A DNA stretch of 64,000 nucleotides. Origin: Melampsora larici-populina 98AG31 (lineage: Eukaryota; Basidiomycota; Pucciniomycetes; Pucciniales; Melampsoraceae). Location: positions 124,001 through 188,000 of the forward strand of contig NW_006768792.1 of the NCBI RefSeq assembly GCF_000204055.1, read 5' to 3'. Shown here piece after piece: positions 34,774-47,379 of this stretch. Every line of letters begins with the position of its first letter. Position 1 is the first letter of the stretch. Below the pieces are notes generated by a model. It was not told the DNA's origin. It saw only the letters and a program-made list of their open reading frames with translations, and made no database searches. The translations under genes were made by a program, and so were the position numbers.

Positions 34774-35217
34774 AGCAAAACATTCGACCAATACACCACA
34801 CCTACCCTCAGGGCGTTATTCATCAAAACAGACCTCAGCTGCTCACAACAGTTGCTTTTTCCTTTTCTTACTCAGTCTTTCTTGCCATTTGTGTTTGTCA
34901 TTACATAGGGTACAGGTTCGATTTACTTTGGCTTTTCCCCACAAGCCTGCCTATGCAATACATATTATGTTGCTGCAAATGTTGCGGACCCCCCCTTGAC
35001 CCTGACCTCATGTCTGGTTTGCTTACTGTGGCATGAGGTGCGCTGGAGCCCATAAATATTCGAGGTTTTGGTGGAACTCCAATATCTTCCTCCATCTATC
35101 CCTCTGGCCTCTCATCTGTCTTTGCATTTGAGACGATCTCTCATCTCAAATTCTTCTTCCCTTTTTCTTCGAGTCAGTACAACTTTGTGAAGTTGCTTCC
35201 ATTACATCTCATCCACA

Positions 35218-36307
35218 ATGTTACATCTCGCGCAGTCTTTAGGGTTTGGTCAGTTTCTCTCTAGCTATGCTTTGGCCGTATTGGTGCTGACTTGACATCC
35301 CCATCACTCCCCAGCGTCCCCTGCTTTATATCTGACCGACTCCGAAGAACTAGGTTGGCAGGCGTTACCGTTTGACGAACCCAAAGATGATTCTCGGGAC
35401 CTGGTTTTTGGCTATGAACGACGCATGGGTAAAGGAGTCACTTGGACCGATGTGGATAGCTACAAATGGGGATTCTACCACGTGAAAGTCTCGGTCAACG
35501 ATCATATCTGGACCTGTTATGATGGTCGCAACACACACCCTGCTGTTTGGCGTCAAGGTTTTTCACGGATCATTCTTGAGGCTATGGCTTTAGAGCAATC
35601 GAAAAACAATATTGGGGATCATCTGCAGTTTGCTCAATGTCTTACCCACGCAGACTGTTTACTGCAAAAATTCAAGACCATTGTTCAACAGCGTGGAATG
35701 TTAACGGTTTCCCAACGAACCATCTTGAATAGTTTGCGGGTAGGTCCTTTCTACATCATGTGCAAACACGGGACACTACATACACTGACCCTTTTTGTCT
35801 CCTCACTTGCTCCATTCAGGTTGTTCAAAATGTTGTTTTGCGTAAGGCGCACGCTGCCAGTCGCAACCACTCCTGGTTCAATCTGCGCGAACCAGTAGAG
35901 TCTCCGGAGTACATCACTTCCGATTGTCAGTTCGGCCCTCAACATCGTGCCCCAGGGTTCTTAGGCAGCCTCCTCCACTGTTTCACTCACTGGACGTACG
36001 AATATCATGGTCGATTAGGTCTGATATGTGGTTTCCGTGGTTCCAATGGAATCATTTCGGAGCTGAGCATTATGGACACCGCGTAAGTTCCACCTATTTC
36101 ATACAAGTGTCTGTACAAACCACCCCACTCCCTAACTCGTCATGATTTGGTATCTCTTCAATATTGCATAGACGCGGTTGGTTTCTCGACAACCCGGGTA
36201 CCGCTGCATTGCAGCTATTTGCGTCTAACCACATGTGTGAAAGCCTATGTAAGGAGGTTGGTTTGATTGCACCGCCACCTTTCTACTCGGCCGAAGGATC
36301 AGCATAA
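35218..36307 (+). CDS. Alpha-kinase-like protein, probable pseudokinase
   Basis: Exons 35218-35248, 35315-35739, 35820-36082 and 36172-36307 join in phase to 284 residues. The C-terminal half matches the alpha-kinase (MHCK/EF2K/TRPM7) fold: LHCFTHWTYEYHG aligns with the family's FSHFT.E..G, and FASNHMCESLCKEVGL with the terminal zinc module (HxCxxxC). The two catalytic motifs between them are lost: where the family has D(L/I)QG there is ICGFRG, and where it has TDPQI there is SELSI, removing both catalytic Asp residues. The N-terminal half (WGFYHVKVSVNDH..GFSRIILEAMALEQS) corresponds to the ATP-binding lobe, with weak conservation. Fold kept, catalysis probably lost. It lies 445 bp downstream of the frame-broken gene in the same direction and might once have been one gene with it. 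Confidence 0.65.
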
Positions 36308-36365
36308 GATTGAATGTTGAAAGTTCTTGCATGTTTATGTTTGTTTTGGACGTTTGTTGCAAAAC

Positions 36366-37020
36366 TGGCCCTCTGTGTGTTTGTTTGAAATGACTTCGAC
36401 CCACTGTAGAAATAGAAAGTGGTTTCTTGTCTTTGTTTTTCAGGACACTTGAAAGAGTTTTCAAGTTTTTGGTTGTAGGTCACGATAATATCACATCTTG
36501 GAATTCCTGATCCCATGTTGGTATAGAATCAGAAGACTTTTTGGCTGCACCAAAACATTATATGATTTTACTATTACATGATGATGAAATACCATCACCA
36601 CCTTTCAGGAACACTTGAATAACATTTGTTTGTTCCTGAATGAAAAATTTACTGTTACTGCATCTCAATGGTATCAAAATACAAATACTTTGATCTTTAC
36701 CATTACTTGTTAAGTGTTCATTTAGTTGTTCGTGTACTGGCCCTTGGTGTGTTTGTTTGAAATGATTTCCAGGTCCTCTCTAGAAAAAATGTGTTGTGTG
36801 AATTTTGTTAGATTCTTTTCTTTGGTTGTAGGTGATTATAATATCACATCTTGGCACTCACTCCTGATCCCATGTTGGTAGAACCAGAAGAATGTTTTGG
36901 CTTCACCAAAACATCATATGATTTTACTTTTACTCTTACATGGAAACAAATACCATCACACAGAATTGGAACACTTGAATAACATTTGTATGTTCCTGAA
37001 TGCAAAATTTACTGCATTTT
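36366..37020. repeat. Direct duplication, about 290 bp each
   Basis: 36366-36658 and 36738-37020 share ordered phrases: GTGTGTTTGTTTGAAATGA, GATAATATCACATCTTGG, CTGATCCCATGTTGGTA, CCAAAACAT.ATATGATTTTAC and GGAACACTTGAATAACATTTG. Divergence is substantial (small indels and substitutions), so the duplication is old. It lies just 3' of the alpha-kinase-like gene. Confidence 0.75.
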
Positions 37021-38060
37021 AAATCGAGACAAAAAAAAGTTGTACTTTGCATTTATCAATAAGTGTTCATTTAACAAAATTTCCCTCCAACACCCTACTG
37101 ACCCCATCACCCAGGTCGTGGGATGTGTAATACCAAATAGGTCACACCACCGTTGCCATATACCCATGTACCTACCTACCCAACCGCACACGCCTCTTGT
37201 TTAAAGCCAGAGCCCCCAGGTGCTACGTGGATCAGATGCTTTCAGACTGATGATTGAATAGCACACATGGTTTGCTTTGGCTTATCCACCTTTGATCAAC
37301 AGTAACTATTTCAGGATGGCGGCAATCCTCTAACTTATTGAACACCAGTATTCGTGTTCGTTGCGCTTCACTGTATCAAGGAGACAATCCTATCATCAAC
37401 ATCTTAGACGTTTGGGTATGAGGTATCCTGGATTAAAACCCCAAGGGGGTTTTTCATAGCAAACATCAGAAAAGCCGATGTATGAAAATCATAATCAAAC
37501 GGATCTGGGTCAGCATGAAGGCTCACTAAGTACTCCGATTCAGCAAGCGTTGTAAGCATGTAGTGGTCTTCAGATGCAGTATGACTATCAAGTCAAACTA
37601 CATCTGAATAAACAAAACTCCTTTTCAAAGTTCCAAAACGAAAGAGAGCATTACGCTGTCTTGCTCTCTTGGCTTCACTTTCTTGATTAAATTGAATCCC
37701 CTCTTGTGTGCAACCGATTCAGTAATTCAGTATGCCCCGTCCTTGTTTCCCGTTGGCATTGAGATATTCCATTTTCAGATGGTCGCTTAACGTAGTCTTG
37801 AATGATTTGATGAAGATGTGGGCATGTTTTGTTATGCTTCCGAAGGATCTATAACAAAACAAGACTCTTCGATTGACTTCGAAGAGACCCACAATGCCAA
37901 TTCAAATCAGCTTCATCGTTTGAACGGATCTACTCTTCACACAAAAGGTCTCTATTTCAGTTAATAATATTGAAAAAACAATATTATCTGTTTTGGTTTC
38001 CGAGACTTTAACAGACCGTGCTCCTAAAGCAAAACCTTGCAGTCATTAGATTCAAGCATC

Positions 38061-38106
38061 CAATACGATACAATCGTATCCTATCGCATACAATCGTATC
38101 GTATTG
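38061..38106. repeat. Inverted repeat hairpin, 17 bp arms
   Basis: CAATACGATACAATCGT pairs with ACAATCGTATCGTATTG around an interior of about 12 bp, with one mismatch. Each arm also contains the shorter palindrome-like ATACGAT/ATCGTAT. No gene context. Confidence 0.7.
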
Positions 38107-39589
38107 TATGCACTCACCCTGCAAAAACGGCCGATACATCGTCGAGAATGATGATGAAATTGAGCTAACCATTCCATTCATATCTTCCTTGGAAGTTCTT
38201 CCACAGGCTTAACCGTAAGATTAATCAAGGAGGAGATTAATCGCAATCTGAGGTTGCCCTTTTATTTCGGTATTCTGATGTTTCCCAACGCAAGGATGGG
38301 CGCCAACCGGGTGATGCAATACCAAGTTCGCAATTAAACGATCCGCCACTGGAATTTGGTGCGGGTTGGTGCGCATGAGTGATTGAGAAAGCTTTAGTTG
38401 GAGGGTGGATCGATCGACCACCGTATGCGAAAACGATCAAACAACATATCAAGACTTGGGTCAGCTGGATGCCATAATCTCCTCGATTTCCTGCCTGCTT
38501 CATGCATTCAGAAGCACATCCGGGTGCCTTGAATGCATGCGGAGAACGCCCAGAGATCCGGCTAAGGGCTGTTCTTCCTGAAGCAAGCCGGAGCATCATG
38601 AAACCAACAAAAGATCACGAACCTTTTATTTTGACAGTAGTTTGGGTCACGATGCTCTAATGTGGAAAGTTCCACCATGTGCGTGTTTGCCGCTATTGAT
38701 CGGTGTGCTTGGTGGACGCAGGTCGCGGGGGCGGGACCTGTCCATGTCGCTTGTACTGTCTGATTGTGATTGTATGGATCGTTTTGGTTTTGAAGGTGCC
38801 TAACACGTTGACTTTCTTTGATCCACCATCAAATACACTTGATTAACCTTATAAAGCATTATCTTACCTGATATGTGTGCTACTGTCCCGATCGCTGTCA
38901 ATCAAATGTGAATATGCCAAGTGGAATAGTCTAAACCCAGAACCAGGTGATATGGATCATTTGGAATTATGATTCATGATCCATCCAATAGAAAAGAAAG
39001 CGAGGCATACCTTTTAGTTAAGCCATGGTTCCATTTGATTTCGCCACACCAAACCTAGACATCTGGTACCATGTGATTCAGCATAGTCAGTGCAAACCCC
39101 AACCAGAATGTTCTCTCTAAGTTAATCCATGTCAAAACCACCTCAACTATATATCACATTAATTATTTACCAAACTCATGTGAAACAAGTGAGGCAAGCA
39201 TACACTGTGTGATAATACACTGGACCGGTGGGCGCGACGTTCCAAGGCAACCACAATATACAGATGGAAGCTCTGTTCTGGCCTCGGAGATGACGCCACA
39301 AACAAACCTGGATTCGCATTAAGGTGTGCTCAAAATTGAATAGGTTTTGAGCACTTCAATTGTTTTGCATTATATAAATGAACACGTTTCGTTTTTATCC
39401 CCAAATGCCAAGTCCCAGAGGAATAGCCATTGGATTACAAAAAACACAACCTGATGGAGGACAAAAGAATCAGTGGAAGCGACCATCCAAGCTTTATCGC
39501 ACAGGCTTGGATCACTATATAAAATGTGAAAGAGGTTTATTCAGTGCGGTGGCGGTTTCAGAATAAAAAAATCAAGGCGCACCTTCCTA

Positions 39590-42247
39590 TTACAATTTTT
39601 GTATACCTATATACTGCAAGGTTGGCCGGGCAGCCAATGCATCACTCAGCCACAAGTTGCGAAATTCCACCATCTCCTCCAAAAAAAACTCATACCGAGT
39701 GGCTTGCATGTTTCGACACATAGATGCAAAGCCACCATACCATATATTACTCAACTCCCCAGTGGATGCATTAAAGATCCAAGAGCCATTCTCTTGCAGC
39801 TCTGGAAATTTTTTTGGGTCAGTATACATTTGACAGAATGTATCGCTCTCTTTATGAGAGCGATGATGGAAAGGGTCCACCGGGATTACAGTGTGTTCAA
39901 AAGGGGCGGGGTCCTTGTCCCCGTTATGGATCACTCGTAAAAGGTTGCAGGCGTTGTCGTAAAAGATCACCTCTGGCAGGCCTTCAGGGAAAGCTTCGAC
40001 AAGGTAGTCCTTCAAGGGAAAAATAAATATATCAGTGGATGGAAGAGTTTCAAACGGTACAGAAGAACAAAAAAACAACTAACTCTCAGAGCACTGGGTG
40101 CTTCTGCATTGTAGAAAGTTCGCCTAGACAATATGATTCCGCACGTACCTACAATGAGTTGATCATTGTGGGTGCGGGAGCGGCTCAAGACTGGGCTTCC
40201 TTTGGGTGCAGCTTCGCCACCATCACGGGCGGACTCGTGTTGGCGGTCAGCCTTGTCGGCTTGGTGGAGGCTTTCCAAATCGACCAGCTCGGCAGTGTCG
40301 GGATGAAGGTGTACAGACGGATCAGATGGTAGGTTGGACCCAGGGCGGTTGAGCATCGACTTAAGTGAAAATTTTTTGTTCTTTAAAGCTTTAAATTCAG
40401 TCCAAGCAATTTTGTGATTTTTGTTTTGACACGTTTCTGAATTAGGTTCTGCAAGGTCAGTACATGGTTGGGCCACACACCAACCCTTCAAAGCTATCTC
40501 ATGCTCGGTGCAGAATCTCGAGGTGACTTTGGGTAAGGTGTTGAGACACGGGCCATTTGGAGGAGGCGCCCCAGCGCGATGAGCGAGGACCTGAAGCTGC
40601 ACTGATGACGCAGTGCAGCGCCAGTGACCTATTGTAAGTCCATCCGTGACAACCGCTTGGATAACTGAGGTAAATCAGTCAAAAGTTCATTAAAATTACG
40701 AAGCACGAAGTCAATCATGGGGAGACACTGACTTTTGACTGCTTCTTTTCCTCCAAGTTGAATTGGGGCAGTGCAGACACACAGTGAGCAGAAATGGTCT
40801 CGGTGTGATGATCCATGATTGGCGATGTGGTAGAGTTCTCGAACCATCGCAGGTAATAACCGGTCGGCATCCTTTCCGTCGGCGCTTACGTAAAGTACAG
40901 ATCCACGTGCCTCGGAGCGTCGTAGTAAGCTGAAAATGTCGACACCATCGCGAGCGACCTCTTGCGATATTTTCGGGATAGATTGATCGCCTGAGTGTGT
41001 TGGCACGGTCTGGTGCTTGAAATGGGTGAGGTTGAACAAATTGACAAGATTGAAGTTAGATATGCTTAGGAAGGAATATGAGATGGATTCAGCTACAATC
41101 TTTAAAAATGTATGCGATAAACATGTAGGACTCACTGTGCTAACATCTGGGATTGGCGAAAGGACATCACAAGCCGATGAGTCATTGCGAAGTGGCAGTG
41201 AACTTGAAATTGATGCGGATGGGCGCCCTGAGTTTTTGTGTAGTAAACTCTCAGCTTGGTTGTTTTGTTGCTGTAATAGGATGGCCGGTAGTAAGTGCCA
41301 CAATCTGGAACATCAAATTCAAGTGCAATCGGTCAGTTGCTGGAGAATGTGTGATATTAGATTCCCATGAGTCAAAGCGTGCAATCAAACATACCTAAAC
41401 AGGCCCAGGTGTGGAACTCGGCAGAGTGGATACCATCTATGTCATACATGTAACCGTCGATTCGAGGCCGTTGTCGGAGTTGTCGTCCGGAAGGTTGATC
41501 ACAGACTAAGCAGGTATGGGTGGGCGGGGTGAGGTAAACCTCGTGGACTTTGTTTTTTTTAAGGTCCTCATCGAGACCATGCAGGCGTATCAGGTTGGCG
41601 GGATTTATGTGAGCAAATGGAATCGAAGGAAACAATAACGTCCATAATGAGTTGTAGTCGCATTCTTCGATCGTCAGTTTTAAGGCGAGCCTCAGGAAGG
41701 GAAGCAGTCTGGTGTCACTAGATGTAAAGCTCAGTGCTTCGTCAGCGCGGTTATACACCTCGCTAGCAAGATTGACGAATTTCGCGAGGGCAGTGATGGT
41801 CAGGCGAGTCGCTAGTCGAGGGTGATGTTCTGTGAGTCGAGTAGCAAACTCGGTGACGAGCATGTTGGCTGTTGAAATAAACACTTCAACACTAGATATG
41901 ACGGAAGAAAGGGTGTGCTGAGATGGATCGTGTCTTGCTTGTGGAGTTGGTCGATCGGTGATATGTTGAGGTGGTACGAGGTGGGTGGGAGGGCAGGCTT
42001 AGCCACACGGTACCTCAGAGAATCACAGGTCTGAGGGGGTTGTAATAACCCATGGAAGTGGGAGGGCCCCCGGTCACGTTGTCCGCAGTGAATGACATGT
42101 AAAGGTTGATGTTGGACTTGTGGTAATGTAGATTTGTGCATACAAGCATAGTGCCCAGGCTGTATGATGCTTGTAATGAATTTTATCAGGTCAGTTCTGA
42201 GAATTATCAGCCAAAGTACGAAAGTCCAATGTACCCCTTTTCTTCAA
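39590..42247 (-). pseudogene. KDZ-type transposase with CxC-like N-terminus
   Basis: Exons on minus: about 42240-41990 (open through YACMHKSTLPQVQHQPL and HCGQRDRGPS), 41884-41395, 41304-41136, 41064-40084, 40009-39590. Kyakuja-Dileera-Zisupton signs: CGTYYRPSYY, the LRNFNELL..TDGLTIGHWRC segment, a Cys/His stretch CLNTLPKVTSRFCTEHEIAL..WC, IFYDNACNLLRVIHN, and VDPFHHRSHKESDTFCQMY with the terminal GSWIFNASTGELSNIWY. KDZ transposases are common in basidiomycetes. Two breaks: near 41990 the first exon cannot be joined in phase, and near 40660 the frame moves by one base between LPQLSK and AVVTDG. No element ends were identified. Its 5' end is about 70 bp from the helicase gene on the other strand. 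Confidence 0.8.
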
Positions 42248-42314
42248 CGACGATTAATCAACGACCAGATAAGTTTTAGTTTACCATCACTTGAAATCTC
42301 CAAGAAACCGATAC

Positions 42315-45219
42315 ATGGGTTTGCGAGTACCTGAACTTCAAATGGCGACTTCCCAGGTAAGCTTCAAGATTTTAATACCTTTGAAGATTATTACATACAA
42401 ATCACTGATTAAAGGAAAATATTTCAGACCAAGCCACCTAAAGTGATTCGGTTTAGTGGTTCAAATTCAGACGATGATTCAGATAGTCTAAACAATTCAA
42501 CTGGTCCTCGAAAAAAGAAACCTCGACATTTGAAGAATGATTCTAACAAGCAAATCAGACAAGCAAAAGCCGACGCATTGGCATTGGTACAGCAAGCATT
42601 GCCAGTTTACGCAGGTGAAATAGCTTTATTTGGGGATTTTATCATTTACCGAAGATGACCATCTGACAAATCGTTCTGTTCATAGGTAAGGAAGCCATCC
42701 TCAAAGAGATTCACGAGAACGATACAATTGTAGTCCTGGGTGAAACAGGATGCGGGAAGACGACTCAGATCCCACAATATATCCTAGGACACGGATATCG
42801 CGAACTCACGAACATGAAACGGAAGATCAGAGTTGTCGTGACACAGCCTAGAAGGGTTGCTGCTATTTCGCTGGCTACCAGAGTTTCAGAAGAGATGGGA
42901 TGTGAATTAGGAAGTCAAGTGGGATACACTGTGAGGTTCGACGATTGCAGTAACTCAGCGACAGCTTTAAAATACGTCACAGATGGTACACTATTGCAAG
43001 AATTATTATCTGATGAACTTTTGTCTACATACGATGTCGTTATCCTGGATGAAGTTCATGAACGCTCGCTAAGGACTGATATGCTTATGGGGTTTATGAA
43101 GAGTATACAAAGCACGCGTAAGGAAATGGCTGAAAGGAAGTTGAATTTTCCCACCAAAGGCAATGGTGCCGGAGCAGGCTGCCCTGCACGCCCATTGAAG
43201 ATCATCGTCATGAGTGCTACATTGGACGCCCAGCGGTTTGCCGAGTTCTTCGACAAGTTGCGTGCAATTTCTTTTAGATGCTGCATCACGGCATTTGTCT
43301 ACAGGTCAGAAATTCATTCCACTGAAGTTATGGAGTGTTTGTTTTTTCAGCGCAAAAGTCATATACATCCAGGGCCGACAACATCCAGTAACGATTTACT
43401 TTAGCAAAGAGCCACAAACTGATTATATCGAAGCTGCCGTGAAAACTTCGCTACAGATACACAAAAATCAGCCACCGGGAGACGTCCTTGTCTTCCTTGC
43501 AGGTGAGCTGCTTTGTATCGCATCTTTGCTCGCATAATTCAACTAATTCAACAAATGATTTGCCTGTCCATCTCAACCACAGGTCAGGAAGATATCGAGA
43601 GTATGCAATCCCAGCTGATGCTTTATGCGAAGGACCTTTTGCCTTCGATGACACAGGTGATTTGATGATCTGTCATATATTATCGATCTGATATCGAAAC
43701 TGATGTTTTCTGAATTTGATGTCCCATCGATGTCCTGACCATGGCAGATAATGATATGCCCACTTTATGCCAAACTACCAACCGCACAGCAACAGCAAGT
43801 TTTTGTCAAAACCCCACCTCATACACGTAAATTTATCCTAGCCACAAACGTTGCTGAGACTTCAATCACCATTCCTGGGGTCTCCTACGTCATTGACGCC
43901 GGAATTGCAAAAATCAAACGACATCACAGCCTTGCTGGCGTGGAAGAATTACGAGCAGAACCCATCAGTCAATCTTCGGCTGATCAGAGGAGTGGACGTG
44001 CAGGACGAGAGGTGAGTCTTTACCAAATACCTGAGAGGCTGCCGTACATTGATCTTTTTAAGTTCATCAGTCGCCTGGAAAATGTTGGCGTTTGTATCCG
44101 GAGGAGCAATTTGAAACGTTTGCGAAAATCACTGAGCCAGAAATCAAACGGTGTAGCTTATCCTTTGCTGTCTTGCATCTCCTAGCAAGCGGGGTGTCAG
44201 ACGTATTCAAATTTGATTTCATGGATCCGCCAGACACCGGTGATCGTGAGCTCGGCTTTTCTACCTCTTCATCGGCGGTATGTGCTAATGCCTTCCATCA
44301 TTCAATCAAGTGAAGTTTGCTCTCCTACATCTAGTCTTTCTGGGTGCTGTCAATTCCACAGGAAAACTATCGGCTCTGGGACGTCAAATGGCGAAACTTC
44401 CTTTAGATCCCCCTCAGGCTAGGTGCTTGCTGGCTTCATTCGAAAATGAATGCGCACAAGATATGATAGATCTCCTAGCGTTACTTGAACATCATGATAC
44501 CTTATTAATCAACACTTCGGCAACACGTGAGCAGGCGCAAGAAGTCCGCAGAAGATTTTTGCATCGCGATGGCGATCATATTTTTCTGTTAAATATACTT
44601 CGCAGTTTTGAGAGCTTATTGAGTGATAGTGGTACTGAACAAAATCGCGGCGAGATCAAAGCATGGTGTCGAACTCATCACATCAATTATAAATCCATGA
44701 CTAATGTTCTCAAATCTCGTCAGCAACTTAGAGAACGGTGTAAACGCGCCGACTTAGATTGGTCAAAATCTACTAGTGATTACAATCGATCAAATAACGG
44801 AGAAGGGAACTCTGAACCGCTCTTGACTAGTCTGCTCACAGGCTTATCTACTAACATCGCCGTCAGACAGCAAGACCGGACTTACCTAAACCCCGTAACC
44901 AAGATCGTACGTGAAGAATGCCATTGAAAGCAGGTTTCAATACAGCTCGAAGTCTAACTTGCCTGTGTTCATGTATCTTGATTTTCTTTTTGATGACTCA
45001 GAAAATCAAGATTCACCCTTCTTCTAGTCTTCACGGTAAAGCAGTAGAAGCTTTCATTTACCATGAACTTGTAAGTTCCCAAATGACTTTCCTACCATTC
45101 AACCTCGGTCTTGACCTGGTTTTGTTTGCTAGGTTCATACCTCCGCGACTTTTGCTCGTACTTGTAGTTATATCAAGCCCAGCTGGATCAGGGATAAGGT
45201 TCCTGCTCTGCATTCTTGA
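42315..45219 (+). CDS. DEAH-box RNA helicase, Dhr2/DHX33-like
   Basis: Ten exons: 42315-42356, 42428-42614, 42686-43256, 43351-43502, 43583-43656, 43748-44011, 44071-44239, 44311-44906, 45002-45070, 45133-45219; all phases match, 736 residues. Helicase motifs in order: GETGCGKT (I), TQPRRVAA (Ia), TDGTLLQE (Ib), DEVH (II, Val for the usual Ala), SATL (III), VLVFLAGQEDIE (IV), LATNVAETSITI (V), QRSGRAGR (VI), then the HA2/ratchet and OB-fold regions. A short basic/acidic N-terminus, lack of RNA-binding extensions and DEVHERSLRTD after motif II suggest the Dhr2/DHX33 branch, which acts on pre-rRNA in the nucleolus. The ATG at 42342 is an in-frame alternative start. Confidence is very high for the DEAH family, moderate for the branch. 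Confidence 0.93.
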
Positions 45220-46223
45220 ATTGCTCGACATTATCAGCTCCAATATTTCTACCTTACAATAGTCAAGTAGGGTGATTTGCATATCATTTTCTTGGCTCGG
45301 AATGCGGCTCCTTGACAATCGCTTCAGTTTAAACGTGAAATCAAGAAGAGGCTGCAAAACCATTGGTAGATGCTATTTTTTTCTATCAGTTTACTGGAAT
45401 ATAATTGCATTTCTTTTTTTTTGTTCCTGCGTCGTCGATGATGGTCAAAAAGTTCTCAACTGGGGTTGACACAGATATACACTGAGAGGACGTTTTGTAT
45501 TTGCAGAGAGTCATTTGTCCCTCATTGAGTTGTAAAGAGCCTGATTAATCTTACACGCTGGTTATCCTGACAAAGTGAAATAACGAAAACCATATCCCAA
45601 AAGTTACACAATATCACTGTTTCCATTGTTGATCACCAAGGAAAACAAATATTACAAGACTAAAGCAAAGGTGTGTTTAATCGCTTTCCATTGGGTAGTA
45701 AGATACGAAATAACATGAATCTAATCATACACAGATATAGTTTAAAGTAATACAATTTTCGAAGTTTCGGAAGGAGAATTATCTCTTGTTTAAACTTGGG
45801 ATTGATCCTGCTCCTCCTGACTTTTCAAAAAACATTTGAACGCCATGGTAATCAAGTAAAGGACCCTAAATGTATGACAAGCGACAGATTAACTTGAAAG
45901 TCTTCATGACATGCTTGGAACAATTATACCATTAAGTACCTTGACTTTGACCAATGGAGGATAAACTATTGTACCTTGTGGAGGTGTACCTCTTCCAAGT
46001 GGGAATTCGTCGATTGGGTACTTTGGTTGACCACACTTACCACTAAGATCAAAGAAAATCACCAAGACAAATAATCAAACTGTCTCGTCAGATTTCTAAC
46101 CAAGATATACAGATTAGAGATCTTTACCTTCTAGAAGTAAGCATACCTGTATGTATGTCAATTGTATCAAAGCATTAACATTCTAAAATTTACCTACAAT
46201 CGTTGCGATTCAAAGGGTCTTAC
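45220..46223. other. Region downstream of helicase; possible last exon of next gene
   Basis: Mostly AT-rich. On minus, 46038-45900 encodes GQPKYPIDEFPLGRGTPPQG in an open frame bounded by GTAAGT-like and AG sites. It may be a 3' exon of the unknown gene at 46224-46760, but I could not join it in phase. Confidence 0.35.
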
Positions 46224-46760
46224 CATTTGAAGTCCCTTCCTCCTTAACAGGTACTACGGTACCAGATGAACTGTGATCTGATTCTGATGAGAAGGTGAGA
46301 AATTCCTCAGAAGCTGACTTCAAGACATAGCAAAAAACTTGATACCTCAAAACCCAAAGGATAAGTCTTTACTTACCACTCGATTCACTTTGGTGAAATT
46401 TCTCGTCAGAAAAAAAATTGTCACATTGACTGGGTAAGATTATATTCAGGTCCTTGATCGCTTGATAAGGGTAAGGTTCAAATGTCAAGATCGGAGGTTG
46501 AATAGCTCCTAACACCGTGGCGTATTCTGGGTGATAAAAGACAGTCGCAACAGAGCCTTTGCATAGCTCTACTGGGAAATAGAGAACCATTTAGCATCCT
46601 TCACAGAAATACCTTCTACGAGAAAAGATTGGTCATACGAGAAAAACTTGATCATATGATCGTACTACCTTACCTTGGTGTCTATCATACGCTTCTAAAG
46701 TACCGTGATATTCTTTTTGCCCTTCGAGACTTTGGCAAGCGCAATGAGCACCTAGACAGT
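46224..46760 (-). CDS. Unknown multi-exon gene (partial model)
   Basis: Three exons on minus, 46760-46674, 46571-46377 and 46313-46224, all linked by phase-1 introns with good GT-AG sites. The product contains DCLGAHCACQSLEGQKEYHG, then ELCKGSVATVFYHPEYATV, ILTFEPYPYQAIKDLNI and an acidic Ser-rich end. Several Cys residues and phase-1 introns suggest an extracellular or small structured domain, but no signal peptide exon was found and I do not recognise the family. Upstream exons are missing; candidates are at 46905-47000 and 47311. The 3' end may extend to 45900. Confidence 0.45.
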
Positions 46761-46981
46761 CTGACGAATAAAGTTTACACAGGAAGGATTCAGTTAGGAT
46801 TATGTCTCATTGGGAAACAAGAAAACAAAGAATTTAAGACTATTCCATTGTATGATAGGAAAATTATATTAAACAAAAGAAAAAGATGAACAAGCAATCA
46901 AAGATTTTTTGGTGAGGTTCATGAGTTGATAGAAGACGTATGTTTTGTCACATGTTCGAAAGTTTCTTAGGTTTTTCATTT

Positions 46982-47379
46982 CTAGAACGTCTTTATTCGG
47001 TCTTTCAATCCCAGAAACAGTGTGTCATCTGTGTTCATAAGCCGCTTCGACAGATGAGCCAGCTTATAGAGCTCAAGCGGCTTAAGAATCTGACATTTGC
47101 ATTCGCGAAAAGTCATCGAGAATCACATCCACCGGAGGGGTCTGGGGTGAAAACTGAATCCCATCACTTAGTCGAGGTAAATTAAGGGCACCAGTTTTTG
47201 GCGAAGGTTATCATGTGGGTAGGGCCAGACACAAGAAAAAGCGAAAAGTGACGTTCAGATGGCTTCAGCTCTTTTAACATACACGAGATGTTTCCAGGAC
47301 ATGAAGACATGGTGAATAGTGCAAATTGTTGAACCGTATTTATATTGGAAGTGGCGTATGAGTGAGTTGAGACGGACAA
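46982..47379 (-). pseudogene. Fragments resembling an F-box gene
   Basis: On minus, the stretch PPVDVILDDFSRMQMSD (about 47150-47095) is followed, one base out of register, by LKPLELYKLAHLSKRLMN (to 46982). Read together they recall an F-box (P-x-D/E-V-I..L.P.EL..LA..SK.L). A separate frame, 47312-47182, encodes a 43-residue peptide from an ATG and ends in a stop. These could be the first exons of the unknown gene at 46224-46760 or a decayed gene of their own. Confidence 0.25.

Larger units (their letters stand above)
36308..39589. other. Intergenic region with a duplicated segment and a palindrome
   Basis: No well-supported gene. A minus-strand open frame at 38599-38237 (120 codons, three Cys in the first third) has plausible composition but no recognised family or splice partners. 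39080-39400 and 37040-38000 are AT-rich without structure. Confidence 0.4.
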
